The position numbers and the translations under genes were made by a program. DNA of 41,588 bases from contig NW_020290118.1 of the NCBI RefSeq assembly GCF_003144195.1, positions 1 through 41,588 of the forward strand. The letters run 5' to 3'. Of this stretch, positions 11,161 through 25,300 are shown piece after piece; the stretch's first letter is position 1; the number at the start of each line of letters is the position of its first letter. The notes under the pieces are model-generated. The model had not been told where the DNA came from. It was given only the letters and a program-made list of their open reading frames with translations, and did not search any database. This stretch comes from Ceraceosorus guamensis (lineage: Eukaryota; Basidiomycota; Exobasidiomycetes; Ceraceosorales; Ceraceosoraceae).

Positions 11161-13317
11161 TGCTGTCGACGCTTTGGGTTACAGGTGTGGAATGGAGGAC
11201 AGAGCAAGGTGAGAATGGAGTGGGTGGAGGTAAGTACGGGGTGGCCCCAGTAACAAAACAAGTGGCCGGTGATCTCAACGATGCATCTCTTGAAGGTCGG
11301 TGATGCCCATGCTCCTGCCACGTGAAGAGGCGCGAACTCGGGATCACCTTGCACTTTCTGCTTCATTCAGAAATTTCTTCCGAGGAGCGCAGACGAATCT
11401 GGGAAAGCCTGTCAGGACACTGATGGACCATGACGTACAGTACTTTGATGGACCCTCTGGACCCACCCCTCCATGTTCGCAAGATTCGCCAGGCGGCATG
11501 GTGCCCGAACTTTCCTGCTTGCCTCGATGTCGACAAGCTTTGCCGGCTGTCAATCAAGAATAGTCAGGCATATTCGAACTCGATGTAGGAACCAACATCT
11601 GATAAAATTAGCGTTCTCCCAGCTTCGGGCTTTCACAGCGACTCACGTCACGACTCAGACTCAGACTCGGGCTTGCGTTCTTGACTGATGAACTGCTCTG
11701 GTGGCATGCAGCACGCGCTTCAAGATTTGAGCTTGGTAGGTATGTACGTTGGAGCGGCAGCAGCAGCTAGAAGAATGTGCAATCACAACAGGGGAAGACG
11801 AGGCAGCAGGCGATCAAGACGTTTCATTTGCTGTGGCCTAAAATTTCTTCCTCGATCCAAGACTCGGACAAGTCGCCGCTGCGCGCTGTGCAGTAGCGTC
11901 ATCGCCCGTCCCACTTGCAGCTGCGAAACAAGAATCACGAATCCAACCTCCGATCTGCGCGGCCTGCTGTGAGAATCCTCGCAACGCTGCTGCTGAGGCG
12001 CCGCCCGCGACTGGACTGCTAGCGTGGCTTGGCACCTGCAAGCACAGACGTGGAGGAAAACGAGACAGGAACTCGCATTCGTGATGAAGATTTTTAGCAA
12101 CCACGTTTGTTGCGACCTTTTGGGATGGACAATGTGAATCGGAGCATCGAGTGGCGAGTGGCGAGTGGAGAAAGATTGGCAGTTTGAGTCCGAGCGAGTT
12201 AGGCGGAAATAGGGCAAATTGATCAGATCGACACACAAGATTCACGTGATTGGCAGAAACGTTCTCACAGCAAATCACGTGACCTCATTCTCGATGTGAT
12301 GTATTGCAGCAATTTTCAATCCGAATCGAATCAAAAATGAAAATCAAGGCCTCTTGAAAATTCAATTTCTTGATCATTGATCCACGATTCGTGATTCAAA
12401 TTCTAATTCAAAATTGTCAACTAGAGCGGCGTGCGCGAGCATGCACGCAGTTAAGCGCTTTGCCCCAATTTGCTCCGCGCGAGACACACGCGCGGGCGCG
12501 CGCGCGCTTCTTTGGTGAGGATCGAGCTGGTGTCTTGTCCGCTGCATGCTGGTGGCATGCAGGTCGAGCCTAGCAGCATCGGATCGGTGTGCGGCCTACT
12601 GTTGCGCGGCGCCCAACACTTACACGGCTCTTCCGCTACCATCACAGCGATTATCATTCACGACCCCGCCATTTTCGGAAACATCCGTCTCTGGCCAGAA
12701 TTGGCTCCTACAAAGTCCACAGAGAAAGAGCTCTGCGGCAGTCATCAGAGGATGAAGGCAGGCAAGACGGCGGTCGTTGTTGATCTGCACGGTTGGACGC
12801 CATGGCCCACGTTGATCGTACGCCGACAAGCTGGGCGACGATCTGGTTTCGCCCGGGTCATCTGATTATGCATGTACCTAACCCTTTCTCGCAGGCGACG
12901 GGAACGAGCGATGCTTGCTCCACACTTCGCACGCCAAGCAAGTCGGGGGAGCACATGACATCGCTCATGAGCGCAGATTTTTCCTCTTGCTTCCGTCTCT
13001 GAGCACTCACACGCACCTCGTCGAAGTTGATCATCTTTCATCTCCTGCAAGTCATCGACCCAGGAACGAACGCATTGCATAGCCCCGTCGGTGGGTTGGA
13101 AGACGCGCAGCGGTACCAGTAAAGCGCGCTGATGCAGCTGCTTGCCTTTAGCATTGACTTGCCGTCGAGCTCTTGGCGATGGGTTAGGTTGTTCAAGCCC
13201 ATGGAGGAGCTGCGGCAGTGATGTCGACGCCTCGATGGCGTGCCAGAGTTCTCCGGCATTTGGCACACTGACATCGGCACTGGATGCCGGTGGCGATGCT
13301 GCCAGAACGGATAATCG
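11161..13317. promoter_or_regulatory. Divergent promoter region between ABC transporter and NRPS
   Basis: Shared 5' region of two divergently transcribed genes, so probably a two-way promoter. Sites seen: TGATAA at 11600-11605, TTATCA (TGATAA on minus) at 12651-12656 and GGATAA at 13309-13314. These match the (G/T)GATAA word bound by the U. maydis iron GATA factor Urbs1, but about two would be expected by chance here. Two CACGTG E-boxes lie at 12243-12248 and 12276-12281. An AT-rich island spans about 12290-12420. The 10-mer AATCACGAAT or its complement occurs at 11933-11942 and 12387-12396. Short open frames here have no recognisable content. Confidence 0.5.
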
Positions 13318-16300
13318 ATGTCAGAGCTCTCAACTCCTGATCAATTTGGACTAACTCATGATGACATTCACGATCGAAGCGATCGCCAAAAGCCCGATGC
13401 CTGGGCAACACCTCAGCTTCAAGGCTGGCATGCTGCGAGGCTTCATCCAGATTCTCAAGCTGCAACACGTCAACGTCGCTCCTTCTCATCCTCACGACCT
13501 CCTCCTGACGACATCAAGGACAAACTGATCGTTGGCGTCTTCTCCCTAGCAACAATGTCGGCATCCGTACGCACAAGATTTCCTCGACTCGACCTTTGGC
13601 GGTTTCGAGATGATGATGAGGTCTCGAAGCCCGTCGGCTATACGTTTGCCGCACAGATGGACTCCAACGGACCTCAGAGCGCGCTTCAGGCCAAGCATAA
13701 ATTTGCAGCTTGGCTGATGAGCTTGTGCGGCCTCGAAGAGGTCTGCTTCTCGTTTAGCTGCGTCTCAAATTCCCAAAAGCACTGCTCGCTCATACTCGCG
13801 ACTTCTGAGGAAGCGAATCCCACAGAAACCTGTGTGGCACTCAGCGAAACCGAGTCAGACGCAAGCTCGACGTCTAAAGAGCGGCGCACGGATTTCGCTC
13901 TGATATACCATGTTGACGACCCGCGCCCGCTGGATGCTTCGCACACATGCTGCGGGGTTGCGGTCCACTATAATGGGGAGATTAGTATGCAGCTCAATGT
14001 TGCGCACGTCGACGCTCAAGCTGCACAAAATATCTTCCACGCATTGACTCGCCACATGTCGGGATCTCAAATCGTGCGAGCACCTGAGCTGTCCATTCTC
14101 AATCATCCGATGAAGTCCGGCGACTTGCCATCTCCACTTCCCATCGATGAGGGCAGCGATTTCGCAGGGGAAGTCGAGTTGCTTCACTCGGCGTTTGAGA
14201 GACGAGTTACAGAATCACCAGATCACGTCGCACTGTCTTATCTTTACGAAGCAGGTCCAAGCCCTGTCTTTCGAGACCTAACGTATGGCGAGCTCGACGC
14301 TCTCTCGAACAGGATAGCAATCGCTATCCGCGAACACGTTAAGCGCCACCCTCTCACGGGCACCCAGACCGAGCAAGAGCCTTTCGTCGTGCCTCTCTTT
14401 TTAGGGCCGTCCATCCAGATGTACGCGGCTTACTTCGGATGTCTAAAAGCTGGCGTCACGCTCTGTCCACTTCCACTCGACGCACCGGACGAGCGTCTGA
14501 GAGACATTCTTGATGATTTTAGCCCCGTGATTGGACTATACAGCTCGGTCATGGGCTGGATGCCACATAGAATCAACGAACCGCATGCGCGCACTCAATG
14601 GCTGGATCTGGACAATCTGCCCGATCATGCGACGAAAGCAACCGAATGGCCGTTGACATCACCGCATGACATCGCCTACATTTTGTACACATCTGGGTCG
14701 ACGGGAAAGCCAAAGGGAGTCCAGATCAGTCATCGCTCAGCCGCGTGCTCGATCTCAGCACACGCACAATCTGCACCGCTTCTGCCAAGAGAGGTGACTA
14801 GATGGTTTCAGTTCGCAGCCCCAACATTCGACCCGAGCATCATGGAAATCTTTCTATGCCTTGGGTCAGGCGCTACATTGTGCTCGGCAAAGCGCCAGTT
14901 GACATTGTCAGACCTCAATGCCACTGTGGCGGCGTCTAGAGCGACGATCATGATGGCTACGCCAAGCTTGGCTGGTCTTCTCGATCCGCAGAGAATTCCA
15001 ACTCTAAAGTCTCTCTGGACCATGGGCGAAGCGCTTGGACCCTCAGTGATCGATAAATTTGCGTCGGATAGCAAGACTTCCAACGGCGGAGGTCCGCATG
15101 GTCTTTATAATGCGTACGGTGAGTCGCCTTTGGCGCGCCAAACCCGACGCATTGATCACACCTCTGACGAAGTAGTGAACCTGCATCAGGCCCGACCGAG
15201 GCTGCCATCAATTGCACACTTCTCAAGATGATGCCCGACTACCGAGGTACGATCCTGGGCGACGCCCTCGAGTCGTGTTCTCTTTTCATTGCAAGAGAGA
15301 TCTCAGGTCGTGCGCTCGAAGCTGTCGAAGCTGGCATGACGGGAGAGCTGATCATCGGCGGGCCGCAAGTCAGCTCGCGCGGGTATCTCAAGCGGCCCAG
15401 TGAGACTGACAAAGCGTTCACGAAGCACGGCGCGTGGGGAAGGGTCTACCGGACTGGAGATCGCGCTAGGATTGTTTGGCGAGAGGATCATCACCCTTAT
15501 GTAGAGATACTCGGTAGGCTCGGAGGCGCATCTCAACGCCAGGTCAAGATCAATGGCCAACGCGTCGAGCTGAGTGATGTAGAAGCCAGCATTCTCAAAG
15601 CCATCAAGCGAGATGACGCTAGCCGCGATGTTCACGCCCTTCACGCATTGCTCGCGCACGGAAAGCAGCTGGTCGCAGTCGTCATATGTCCAGCTCTTTC
15701 AGGTGTCGATTCGCCGAGGGAGAAAGTCGTGCAAGGCGCTCTCAGAGCAGCAGCCAACAGCGCTCTTCCCCCGTTCGCCCGGCCCAGCAGGTTCATCATC
15801 CGCAAGGACGAGTTACTCTCTGCAAGCGGCAAGCTCGACTCGCGTGGTCTCATAGCGTTTGCCGAAGGCGTGCTAGAAGATCTGCCAAGCGCTCTCCCAA
15901 ATAGCACTGAACCATCTGAAGAGGGAGGAGACGACGCCACGACATTTCTGCTCAGCGCGCTCAGCCGTGTGCTGGATGCACGTGGCGGTGCACAAACGAG
16001 ACTATCTTCGAACAGCTCTATCAACGCAGCCGGTCTCGATAGCCTCTCGGCCATGAAGCTGCTCGACCTGACCCGCGACCACGAAGTGCTACGGCACCTG
16101 TCTTTGGCGGTGCTTTTGAATCGCACTGAATGTACAGTCACACAGGTCGTCGATGCCTGCAAGCAGGATCCCGCCCGCAAGGAGGAGGGCATCGAAAAGA
16201 TGCTAAGCAGCTTTGACGCGCGTCATCGCGAGCACTGCGTCCACGCACTTGGCGGAGTGGCTGTCACCTCTGTTCTGCCCGTCACACCAACCCAGGCTGG

Positions 16301-19300
16301 CATTTTGGCAAGCTTTTTGAGACGAAGATCGTATATTCATCATTTTCCGTACCAACTTGCCTCCGACATCGATGTCGACAGACTCTCGAACAGTCTTGAG
16401 CTGGTTGCTGGCCAGCACGAGGCGCTCCGCAGCACGTTCATACCAGTAGACGACGAGCTGGCCCCCTTTGCTCAGTGTGTACTGGCACAAGAAGTGTTGC
16501 GACCCGACACGCACGCGCTGCTGCCCTCCGACCTCTCTCCCACGCTGCTTTACGAAAAGGTCAACAAAGAGATGCAGCTGGAAAAGCCTCCGGTCAAATT
16601 CCATTGGCTGAAGGATGCTCACACTTTGGTGGTTTCGCTTCATCATGCCATCTTCGATGGGGGCTCGCTTGGCTTATTTCTTGAGGATGTCGAGCGTGCT
16701 TACAAGGGTTTGAGCGTTGTCAAGCGACCCGGACCAGCAGCAGCGTCTGCAGAGCACCTCGGCGCACATCTGGACGCGGCATCGACCCTACAGATCGAAG
16801 ACTTTTGGAAGAAGGAGCTGAAGGGATTTGAATCGCAACCGTTCACAGATGTGGCGGGCCGCAAACCCACTGCATCTTCGCGCCTCGGGCTGTGCGACGC
16901 TACAGAGATATTCACAAAGGCCGACGCGAGTGGTCTTCAAGACATTTCATTGGAGGACCTTTTCCAGGCAGCCAGAGCCTATGGAAGCACTCCACTGGCT
17001 ATCGTACAGCTCGCCTGGTGCCTCATTCTAAACTCATACTCCGAGAGCGCTTCGCGAGATGTTGCGTTCGGTAGTGTAGTGTCCGGACGCATCGAAAGCT
17101 GGGCGAGAAAGTGCGCCGCTCCCACATTCGCAACTCTGCCGGCCCGTCTAGATCTTGATGCTACAGACTCTAGGGGCACCATTGCAGGGGCCGTCCAGAA
17201 CCTTGCAGCTCAAGCGCAAAGAGCGCTGAGTCACAGTCAGATCAAGCTCGGGTCTATCGTCACTCAGGATGGGGCACTTCCATACGACACCCTGCTCGCT
17301 CTGCAGCTTTTTGAAGCAGAGCAAGGGCCCTTTCTCGGTGGAGAAGAGCTCCCGCCGCCGCCCATGGATAATGATTTCGCTGTCATGATTGAAGTATGGC
17401 CAGGCACTGCGGTGCGCTCGTTGCGCCTCCGTGCAACGTACAAGACTTCTCTTCTTTGCTCTGAAAGCTCCAAATTGATACTCAGGCAATTGCACGGTCT
17501 GCTGCAAGTAATCTGTGGCCGCAGCAAGATGCTAGACGCGCGCGAAAGCCCTCTTTCGACTCTCACCTCAGATTTGACGAACGCTGTGCCATCATTAGCT
17601 GCCCGATGCATCGGCAGACACGTCGAAGAGCTACAAGGTGACAATGCATTTCTTCATGCCGGGTTCGAACAACAAGCAGAAGCACATCCGGATCGACCAG
17701 CGTTGATCTTCAACCGACAAGCAGGTCCAGGTTCACAAGAAGTTGTGACGTATAGGGAACTCGACGCTCTGGCCAACTTCTGGGCACGTCGTCTGATTTC
17801 TGCCAACTCTGGAAAAACACTGGTCGATCAAGCCGTGCCCCTCTATGCAGTCAAGTCCATCGACTTGTACGTTGGCCTTTTGGCGATTCTCAAGGCTGGA
17901 GGAGCGTGGTGCCCTATCGACCCTACCTTGCCTGTCGCTCGCAAAGTCAACCTTGTGCTGCGTTGCGCAAGTCCAATCGTAGTGGTTGCAGGCGAAGTGG
18001 CGGAAGACCGGCGCTTCGAGCAGTTGATGAAGAACCGAGAAGTCGCTAATCTCGTCAAGCACGTGGTGACATGTGATGGCCACGTGGGACGAAGCGAGGC
18101 TATAGGTCAGTCGTTGAGCTCGGCTGGAAGCCCCGTCCCTCGTGCGCATGGCGCGCGCTCGCCACGGCAGCTCGCATACCTCATCTGGACTAGCGGTTCG
18201 ACAGGTGAACCCAAAGGGGTCTTGATCGAACACTTGGCCGCGTCCATGGCGATGCGATCTTTACAAGCCTCTATTCCACATGGCGCGGATCCGCCCCGCA
18301 CTCTCCAGTTCTCCGCCTTCACCTTCGACGTCTTTGTACAGGATCTCTTCTACACCTGGGGGCTAGGTGGCTGCGTCGTTGCTGCGCCGCAAGGTGTCAT
18401 GATCGATAGTCTGGCTCGGCTTGCGTCAGACTGTCAAGCCACTCATGCCCATCTGACACCAGCCTACGCAGCTTGTGTTTCACGCGAAGAATGTCCCACT
18501 CTGCGTTACGTTACGATGATAGGAGAGAAGCTCAGCGAAGAAGTAGCGCTGGACTGGAGTGCAGGCGGCAAAATCTATGCCTTCAACACGTACGGCCCAG
18601 CGGAAAATACAGTGGTATCTACCTGGCGGCGCTTCACGCCCGATGACGCCATGAAGGCCCAGAATGTAGGATTTCCCTTGCCTAACACCTCATGTCTGGT
18701 ACTGCGGGACGACGGCCTGCCAGCGCTCCTTGGAGGGACTGGTGAACTTGCCTTGGGAGGTGTACAGGTTGCTCGAGGGTACTTGAAAGACGAGGCAAGA
18801 ACGCGAGCCAAGTATCCGACGACTAAACAAGATGGTCGCATCTATCACACAGGTGACATGGTCAGAATGCTACACGACGGTAGTATCGACTTCATCGGCA
18901 GGCAAGATGATTTGGTCAAATTGGGAGGCATTCGTGTTGAGCTCAGCGAGATCAGTCATGCTTTGCGTGAATGTCACCCTGTGGTAAAGCAGATCGAGAC
19001 CATGCTTCTTGCATCAGGAGAGGAAAATCAGGCGGCCAAGGTCATTGTTAGCTTTTTCGCCTGCCCCAGTCTCGGAGATGGCAAGACAACAACATCAGTC
19101 CAGGATGCCGTGCTGTCCGCGGCCAAATCGCAAGTCGCCAAGCACCTGCCTGACTATATGCATCCAGCCCACTACATTTTGGTTCCAGAAATTCCGCGCT
19201 CTGCTTCCGCCAAGACCGATCGAAAAGGTCTTGCAGCAGTATTTTCGAAACACTTGGCTCGGGCGGTGATCCAATCAGGAAAACATCAGACTTCGCAATC

Positions 19301-22300
19301 AGAGCAGATCGATCTCAAGGAGCCGGCCTCGACCGTGGCTCAGTGTCTCGCCGAGGTGGTTGGATCAAGCTCTCTTCCCAAGGACATCTCCAGGCTCGCC
19401 AACGCGACCTCTCTGCGCGCGTCTGGCTTGGATTCGATTCGAACGATTCGATTAGCAGTCAAGCTACGCTCAGCCGGTCTGAAGTCCCCGCCCGCTGTCG
19501 AATTGATGCGCTTGAGGACGTTCACGCAACTCGTTGTTTTGGTGGCCAAAGTCAACGGGCTCACGGACCAGAAGCTTGCAATAGCAAAAGGAGACGCCAC
19601 CGGCTTCGACGCTGCAACAGAACACAAACGCGCGCTCGATCGCTTCAGCGACAAGTGGAAGCGAAGCGCAGAAGCCACACTGGTTGAACAGCCTGGTGAT
19701 GTAACGTTGTCAGGCCAGAAACCCTGTGAGTCTTCTTCGGCTTCTGCTAGAAAGCTGTGTTACGGTCCGAGGCTGAGACTCATCTTCTTGCAGTGCTCCA
19801 AAACCTCCTGCCATGCACGCATTTGCAGCAATCTCTTCTCCTGCAGACTCAGAAAGAGGTGCAAGCGTACTGGGGCAGCACGGCGATCAAGCTGGGTAGG
19901 ACAGAAGCAGCTTCAGTGAAACGAGCCTGTTTGGCAATAGCGAGTCGAATAGACGTGCTTCGAACCACATTCCTGCCAACCGCATTGCTCGGCAGCAGCG
20001 ACGCGAACCTATCAGGTGGTTTCGTGCAGGCTGTTCTCTCGCCTAGCGCCTTTAATTTGGACTGGACCTGCTGCATGACAAACTCTGATGCTGAGCTGGC
20101 ACGGCTTGTCACTGAACGTTTGGAATCTGTTTCGCGGGCGCGACATCCATTCTTCGCAGGAAAGCCGGGATGGGCGGTGACGTTCATCAGTGGTGCCGAC
20201 TCGACCACGTATCTGCTCTTCACCATGCATCACGCTCTGTACGACAAACAAAGTATGGAGCTGATACTGTCCAGCCTTGCCTCGGAGCTTCAAGCTTCGA
20301 AAGCTCCTGTAAGCGTTCCATCGCTCCACGAGACTCTCGCACATCTTCCACGCTCCTCGATTTGGGCGCTTAGCGACAGCGAGCTTGGCCATTGGCGCCA
20401 GCTTTGCGACCGGTACGCATCTCATTGCTTGCCGTGGTCGTTGCCTGATCTCACAGGCTCGGCACGGAGAGCTCACGGACGCGCTCCGAGAATGTACCAC
20501 GTCGCATCTCCGCTGCAGCAGACGGCTGCCATGGATCTGGTCGCGGCAAGAGCAGACCTCCCGTCCGTGGCGACGATCATTCAGGCGGCGTATGGCGCGA
20601 TCCTAGCACACTACCTCGACCAAGCTGCCGTTCTCATAGGTACCACTGTAAGCGAGCGCGTCCACGCGGCGCAGCTGGACAGCGCGATCGCACCCCTAAT
20701 CGCTACCGTGCCCTTTTTCGTCGAGAGCAGCGGGAAAATCGACGAGGCCTTGGCATCTCTATCGTCACAGTGGCGCAATTCGCTAACAAATCGGCATATC
20801 TCTGCCACTTCCGTGCGCAAATTGCTCTCCTGGCCTGCGGATCAACCACTGTATGCGGGGGTGTTTGTTTTGCAAGTGGAGTCGGACGAAAAATCGCAGG
20901 CAGCAAAGGTGCAAGAGCATGATTTGTCGAACGCAGGGGCCTTGCAAGTGGAGCACGCGCTTGCACTCAACGTCTATACATCAGAGAGCGGCAAAATCAA
21001 GAGGATGATTCTGTCTGCTTCAGCAGATACTTTGTCCGCCGCGCATCTTGACGTCATGCTTCAGCAAGTTCTTGGCCTGATGAACGCAATGTGTTCTGCA
21101 TCGGCTGGAGCAGACATGCGGGCGTTGATCAGTGCGTTGCCTACTTCGAGCTTGTCCATCCAGCATTTGTCTCCAGCCGCGCGGTCCAGCCAATCAACGC
21201 TCGCAAAGGCTCCACGCACGCATCCCTGCTTCTGGATTTCTCACTATGCAAGGACACAGCCCGAGTGGATAGCTGCCGAGCAGGTGGTTGGTCCGCTAGA
21301 TCAAGTAACGGTGACAGATGCTTCACAAAAAGACTCTTCAGTCCTCAGATGGACTTACAAGATGTTGGATCAGGTTTCAGACTCGTACGCGTCTGCTTTG
21401 CTGGAGCGACTCGGCACGGCTTCAGGCAGAGTGATCGGTCTATGTATGGGCAGGACGCTTGAGGCCTTCGCAGCTGTCTTGGCGATTTTCAAATTGGACG
21501 CCATCTATCTTCCCATTGCGGAGGACCTACCCGGAGAGCGCAAGCTCACCTTGCTGCAGGACTCGCAAGCGGCGTGTATCTTTACGTCTGACGGCCTTCT
21601 CGACGGCGTAGTTGATGGCGCACGCAGTGACGCCTGGGTCGTAGACGTCGACGGTGTGGAGTGGCGAGCTGTCTCTGCTGGACCTGCGAGGGCTGTCGAC
21701 CTTTCCGACGAGGGCGGCAAAGGCGGATACCTCCTTTACACGTCCGGATCAACGGGCAAACCGAAAGGTGTGCTTGTCAGTTCTGCTAATCTCTCTGCCT
21801 ATGTGGAGGGTTTCTATGCCGTCCTCAAGTTCTACTCGAAGCGATCGTGCGACTTGGCTGGCAGAGGAAAGTATCTCAACTTGGCCAGTCGTGCTTTTGA
21901 TCCCCACTTGTCTCAGATGTTCATGGCTTGGCGACTAGGATACGCTGCTACCACTGGGCCTCGAGCCGATCTCCTCGAGGATCTGTCCCAGACGGTGACT
22001 AGGCTGCAAATCACGCACATAGGTATGCTTCCCTCGCTCCTCGAGCAAGCTGGACTGACTCCAGAGAGTGCGCCCAGCCTTGCAGTCGTAAGCGTCGGGG
22101 GAGAAAAGATCACTCCATATGTCCTCGACAAGTGGGGCCGCGAGAGCGGGACCGGTGAAGTCGACGGGCAGCAAGCCCTCGTACTGAATCTTTACGGCCC
22201 CACTGAGGTCACAATCGGCTGCACCATGGCGTGTGTTTCACGCGATTCGAGCCCACGCAATATCGGCTATCCTGTCGGCAACGCCTCAGTAGTAGTCCTA

Positions 22301-25300
22301 GTACCAGGCACCAGTCACGTTGCCGCGCGAGGCGAGCAAGGAGAACTCGTACTTTTGGGAGATCTCGTAGCTCTGGGCTACCATCACAGACCAGATCAAG
22401 GAGGTTTCGTCATTCTCACTCTGCCCGACTCTTCGAAGCATCGAGCTTACCGTACTGGCGACATGGTACGGATGCTTGCGGATGGCACGATCGACTTTCT
22501 AGGCCGCACTGATGAGCAGATCAAGATTCGTGGGCAGAGACTTGAGCTCGGCGAAGTAAGCGAGACTGTCAGAAGATGCGCCTCAGCTCTCGGCTATTTC
22601 GTTCAAGCGGCTGCAGCATACATCAAACACCCATCTCTTCCTGCACCGAGGCTCTGGGTGCATCTTTGCGTCGACAGAGAAGCGCAGTGTAGTCAGAAAG
22701 AGCCCATCGAGATGGTAGACCATGAAAGCGACTCACAGCTCGTCACCTGGGCTCATGTTGAGCTGGTAAAGGCTCTACGCAGCGAGTTGCCATCCTTCAT
22801 GATCCCCACTCCGATCGTGTATCGCCGAATGCCTCGCCTGCCGTCGGGAAAGGTGGACATCAAGCGAGCCAATGCTCATCTCTGCCAGTCTCCAATTGGA
22901 CGCCTCTTGGAGCCGCTCGGTCCTCCAGACACAAAAGCCCAGCAACAACAATCCGGCGCAGACGACCTGACGTACGAAGAATCGCGCATTGTCGACATGA
23001 TCGCATCGGTTATGGGCTCTTCACCGCAGACAGGTACAGCGAAAGTAACCGGCAGTAGCAGCGTTTTCGAGCTTGGGATCGACAGCTTGAGCGCGCTAGG
23101 TCTCTCTCTGAAACTTCGACAAGAGCTGCACTTGGATGCAAGCGTCGCAGCCGTGTTTCTGGCCGAGACCGTCTCTGGGTTAGCCGCTCTGCCACCTCTT
23201 GCATTGACCGAATCTCGGACCGTCGAACATCAGCAACTACAACGCGAACATGCTTTCAATGCCGCGGCTGAGAGGTACGTTCTAGATCGGATTGGCGGCA
23301 AGAATGGAGAGGCGCCTCTCGCTAGCAGCATCACGAGCGTGCGACGGGCAATGCCTTTACAAGAAGCGCTTGTTGCTTTGACGATGATGGCAAGAGATGC
23401 GGGCGATCTCAATCTCCCTTACATCAGCCACCACGCCTACTCTCTGCGCGGGGGAGATGAGAGCGCTGGTATAGAGCATGTTGTCGAGGCATGGCGCCAA
23501 GTCATCACAGACAGCGATCTCCTGCGCACCTGCTTCATGGATGGCCCCGAGGCAAACGTCGTGCAGGTAATCCTGGAACCCACCCCCGAGCTCTTGTCCC
23601 GACTGGTAGTCTCGAGAAATGCTGACGACGGTGTGCCATGGAGCTGCTCCGAAGCGGCGGCGTCTATTTGTTCGAATATGGCATCTGCGCCCCCCATTCG
23701 AGTTGGCATTGATTGCTCAACCCGCCGCATCCACTTAGCGATACACCACTCTCTCTATGATGGCCATACGCTTCCCATTGTCCACCGTAGGGTAGAAACC
23801 ATTGCGGTCAAATTGAGTCGCGGCCAACAGGTTGACAGCAAACCGAGTCTGATTAGTTCAGCGTTCGAGGCTCGCGCGCTGGCTATCGTTGCCAAAGCAA
23901 ACGAACCTTCTGCTGTCGCTTTCTGGCGCAACCACCTGTCGGGCGTCCGCTACGCTTCCAGAAGCGCTCTTTATTCATCATTCAGGCCGGTACCCAACGA
24001 TCAGGCGTCAGCTCAGATCAAGTCAGAGTGTCGCCGCGTCGAATTGGACCTATCGTCGCTACTGGCTGCGCTTCAAGACAGAGCTGTGCACGAGCACAAG
24101 ACGACCCTGGCCGTACTACTGCAGGCAGCGCTGGCCATGACCCTAGCGTACCATCAAAGTGACCGCGATGTCGTGTTTGGCACTGTGCTCTCTGGTCGGG
24201 GTCCTATCGCAGACGACGACGGTGGCAGTCTTCTGCCCTGCGTAACCACAATTCCGTCACGATTTGATCTGAGGGAGGCACGCAGTGTCAAGCAAGTCGT
24301 CGAGATCGCCAAGCGATCTGTGCTGCGGACGTGGCCATACCAGCACACTGCTCTTCGTAGGATACAGACAGCTATTGCTGCGCCACGTAGGCTGTTTGAG
24401 ACGCTGTTCGCGTTCGAACAGCATACAGTCCGCTCTCCGCTACAGGATGCTGAGGTGAGTAGCATGCGCACGCGAGCATCGTAGCGGTTCCCAGCTTACG
24501 CTACTCGCCTCGCCGCGAAAACCGTTTCCCAGCTTCACTTACATGCTGACGAGTCAGCAAGCGTCATCGACTATCCAGTCGCATTAAACGTCGTCCATTC
24601 TGGAGACTCGCAGTTGACGGCGGTCTTGGCCTTCAAGCCACAAGAACTCCGAGACGGCATGCATCATGCATTGTATCTTGCTGAAAGTTTCCGCCACGTT
24701 CTCAGCGTCGTAGCGGACGCTGGCGAGCAGCCGACCCTGGAGGAATTGGGTCTTTGCTCGTCACCAGCAGTGCCAGACGAGACCATACCGGAAGACGCGG
24801 TGGATGCGCACTCCGACGCTGGCTGGAATGCATCAGAACTCAAGGCTCGAGACGTCTTGGCTGCTTTGTTGGATATAGAGCCATCCGGAATCCGCCGTAC
24901 AGATCCCTTCTATCGGCTCGGGCTAGACTCTATTCTTGCGATTAGGTTTGCACGAGAGCTTCGCGCGGTGGAGATCAGGAAAAGTCCGGTACAGATAGTT
25001 CAGGCCGGCAGTCTTGGGACACTGTTCTCGGAAAGGTCCCCGGAAATGACAAGCACGAAGAGCTTCGTTCAGGCACGCTCGGCCGCAGTCTCTTCGTTAC
25101 CACAGTTGCGCAACAAGGCGCCGTCTTGCTCCACGGCTATCGACTTCAAGCTCAAAGAACTTTTCGTGCCGCTTCACGAAACGGACAAGGCTGAAGCCAT
25201 CTACCCTTGTACACCCTTGCAATCTGGAATGTTGACTCTCAGCAGCGGTGCAGCGCAGTCTGGATATCGTCAAGTCCATGCACTCCGTTTGCGGTCGGAC

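Noticed and set aside
12793-13280. Upstream exon of the NRPS or a small gene in the divergent promoter
   Set aside because: Open frames exist on both strands, but an in-frame stop precedes the NRPS ATG and no convincing donor-acceptor pair links an upstream coding segment.
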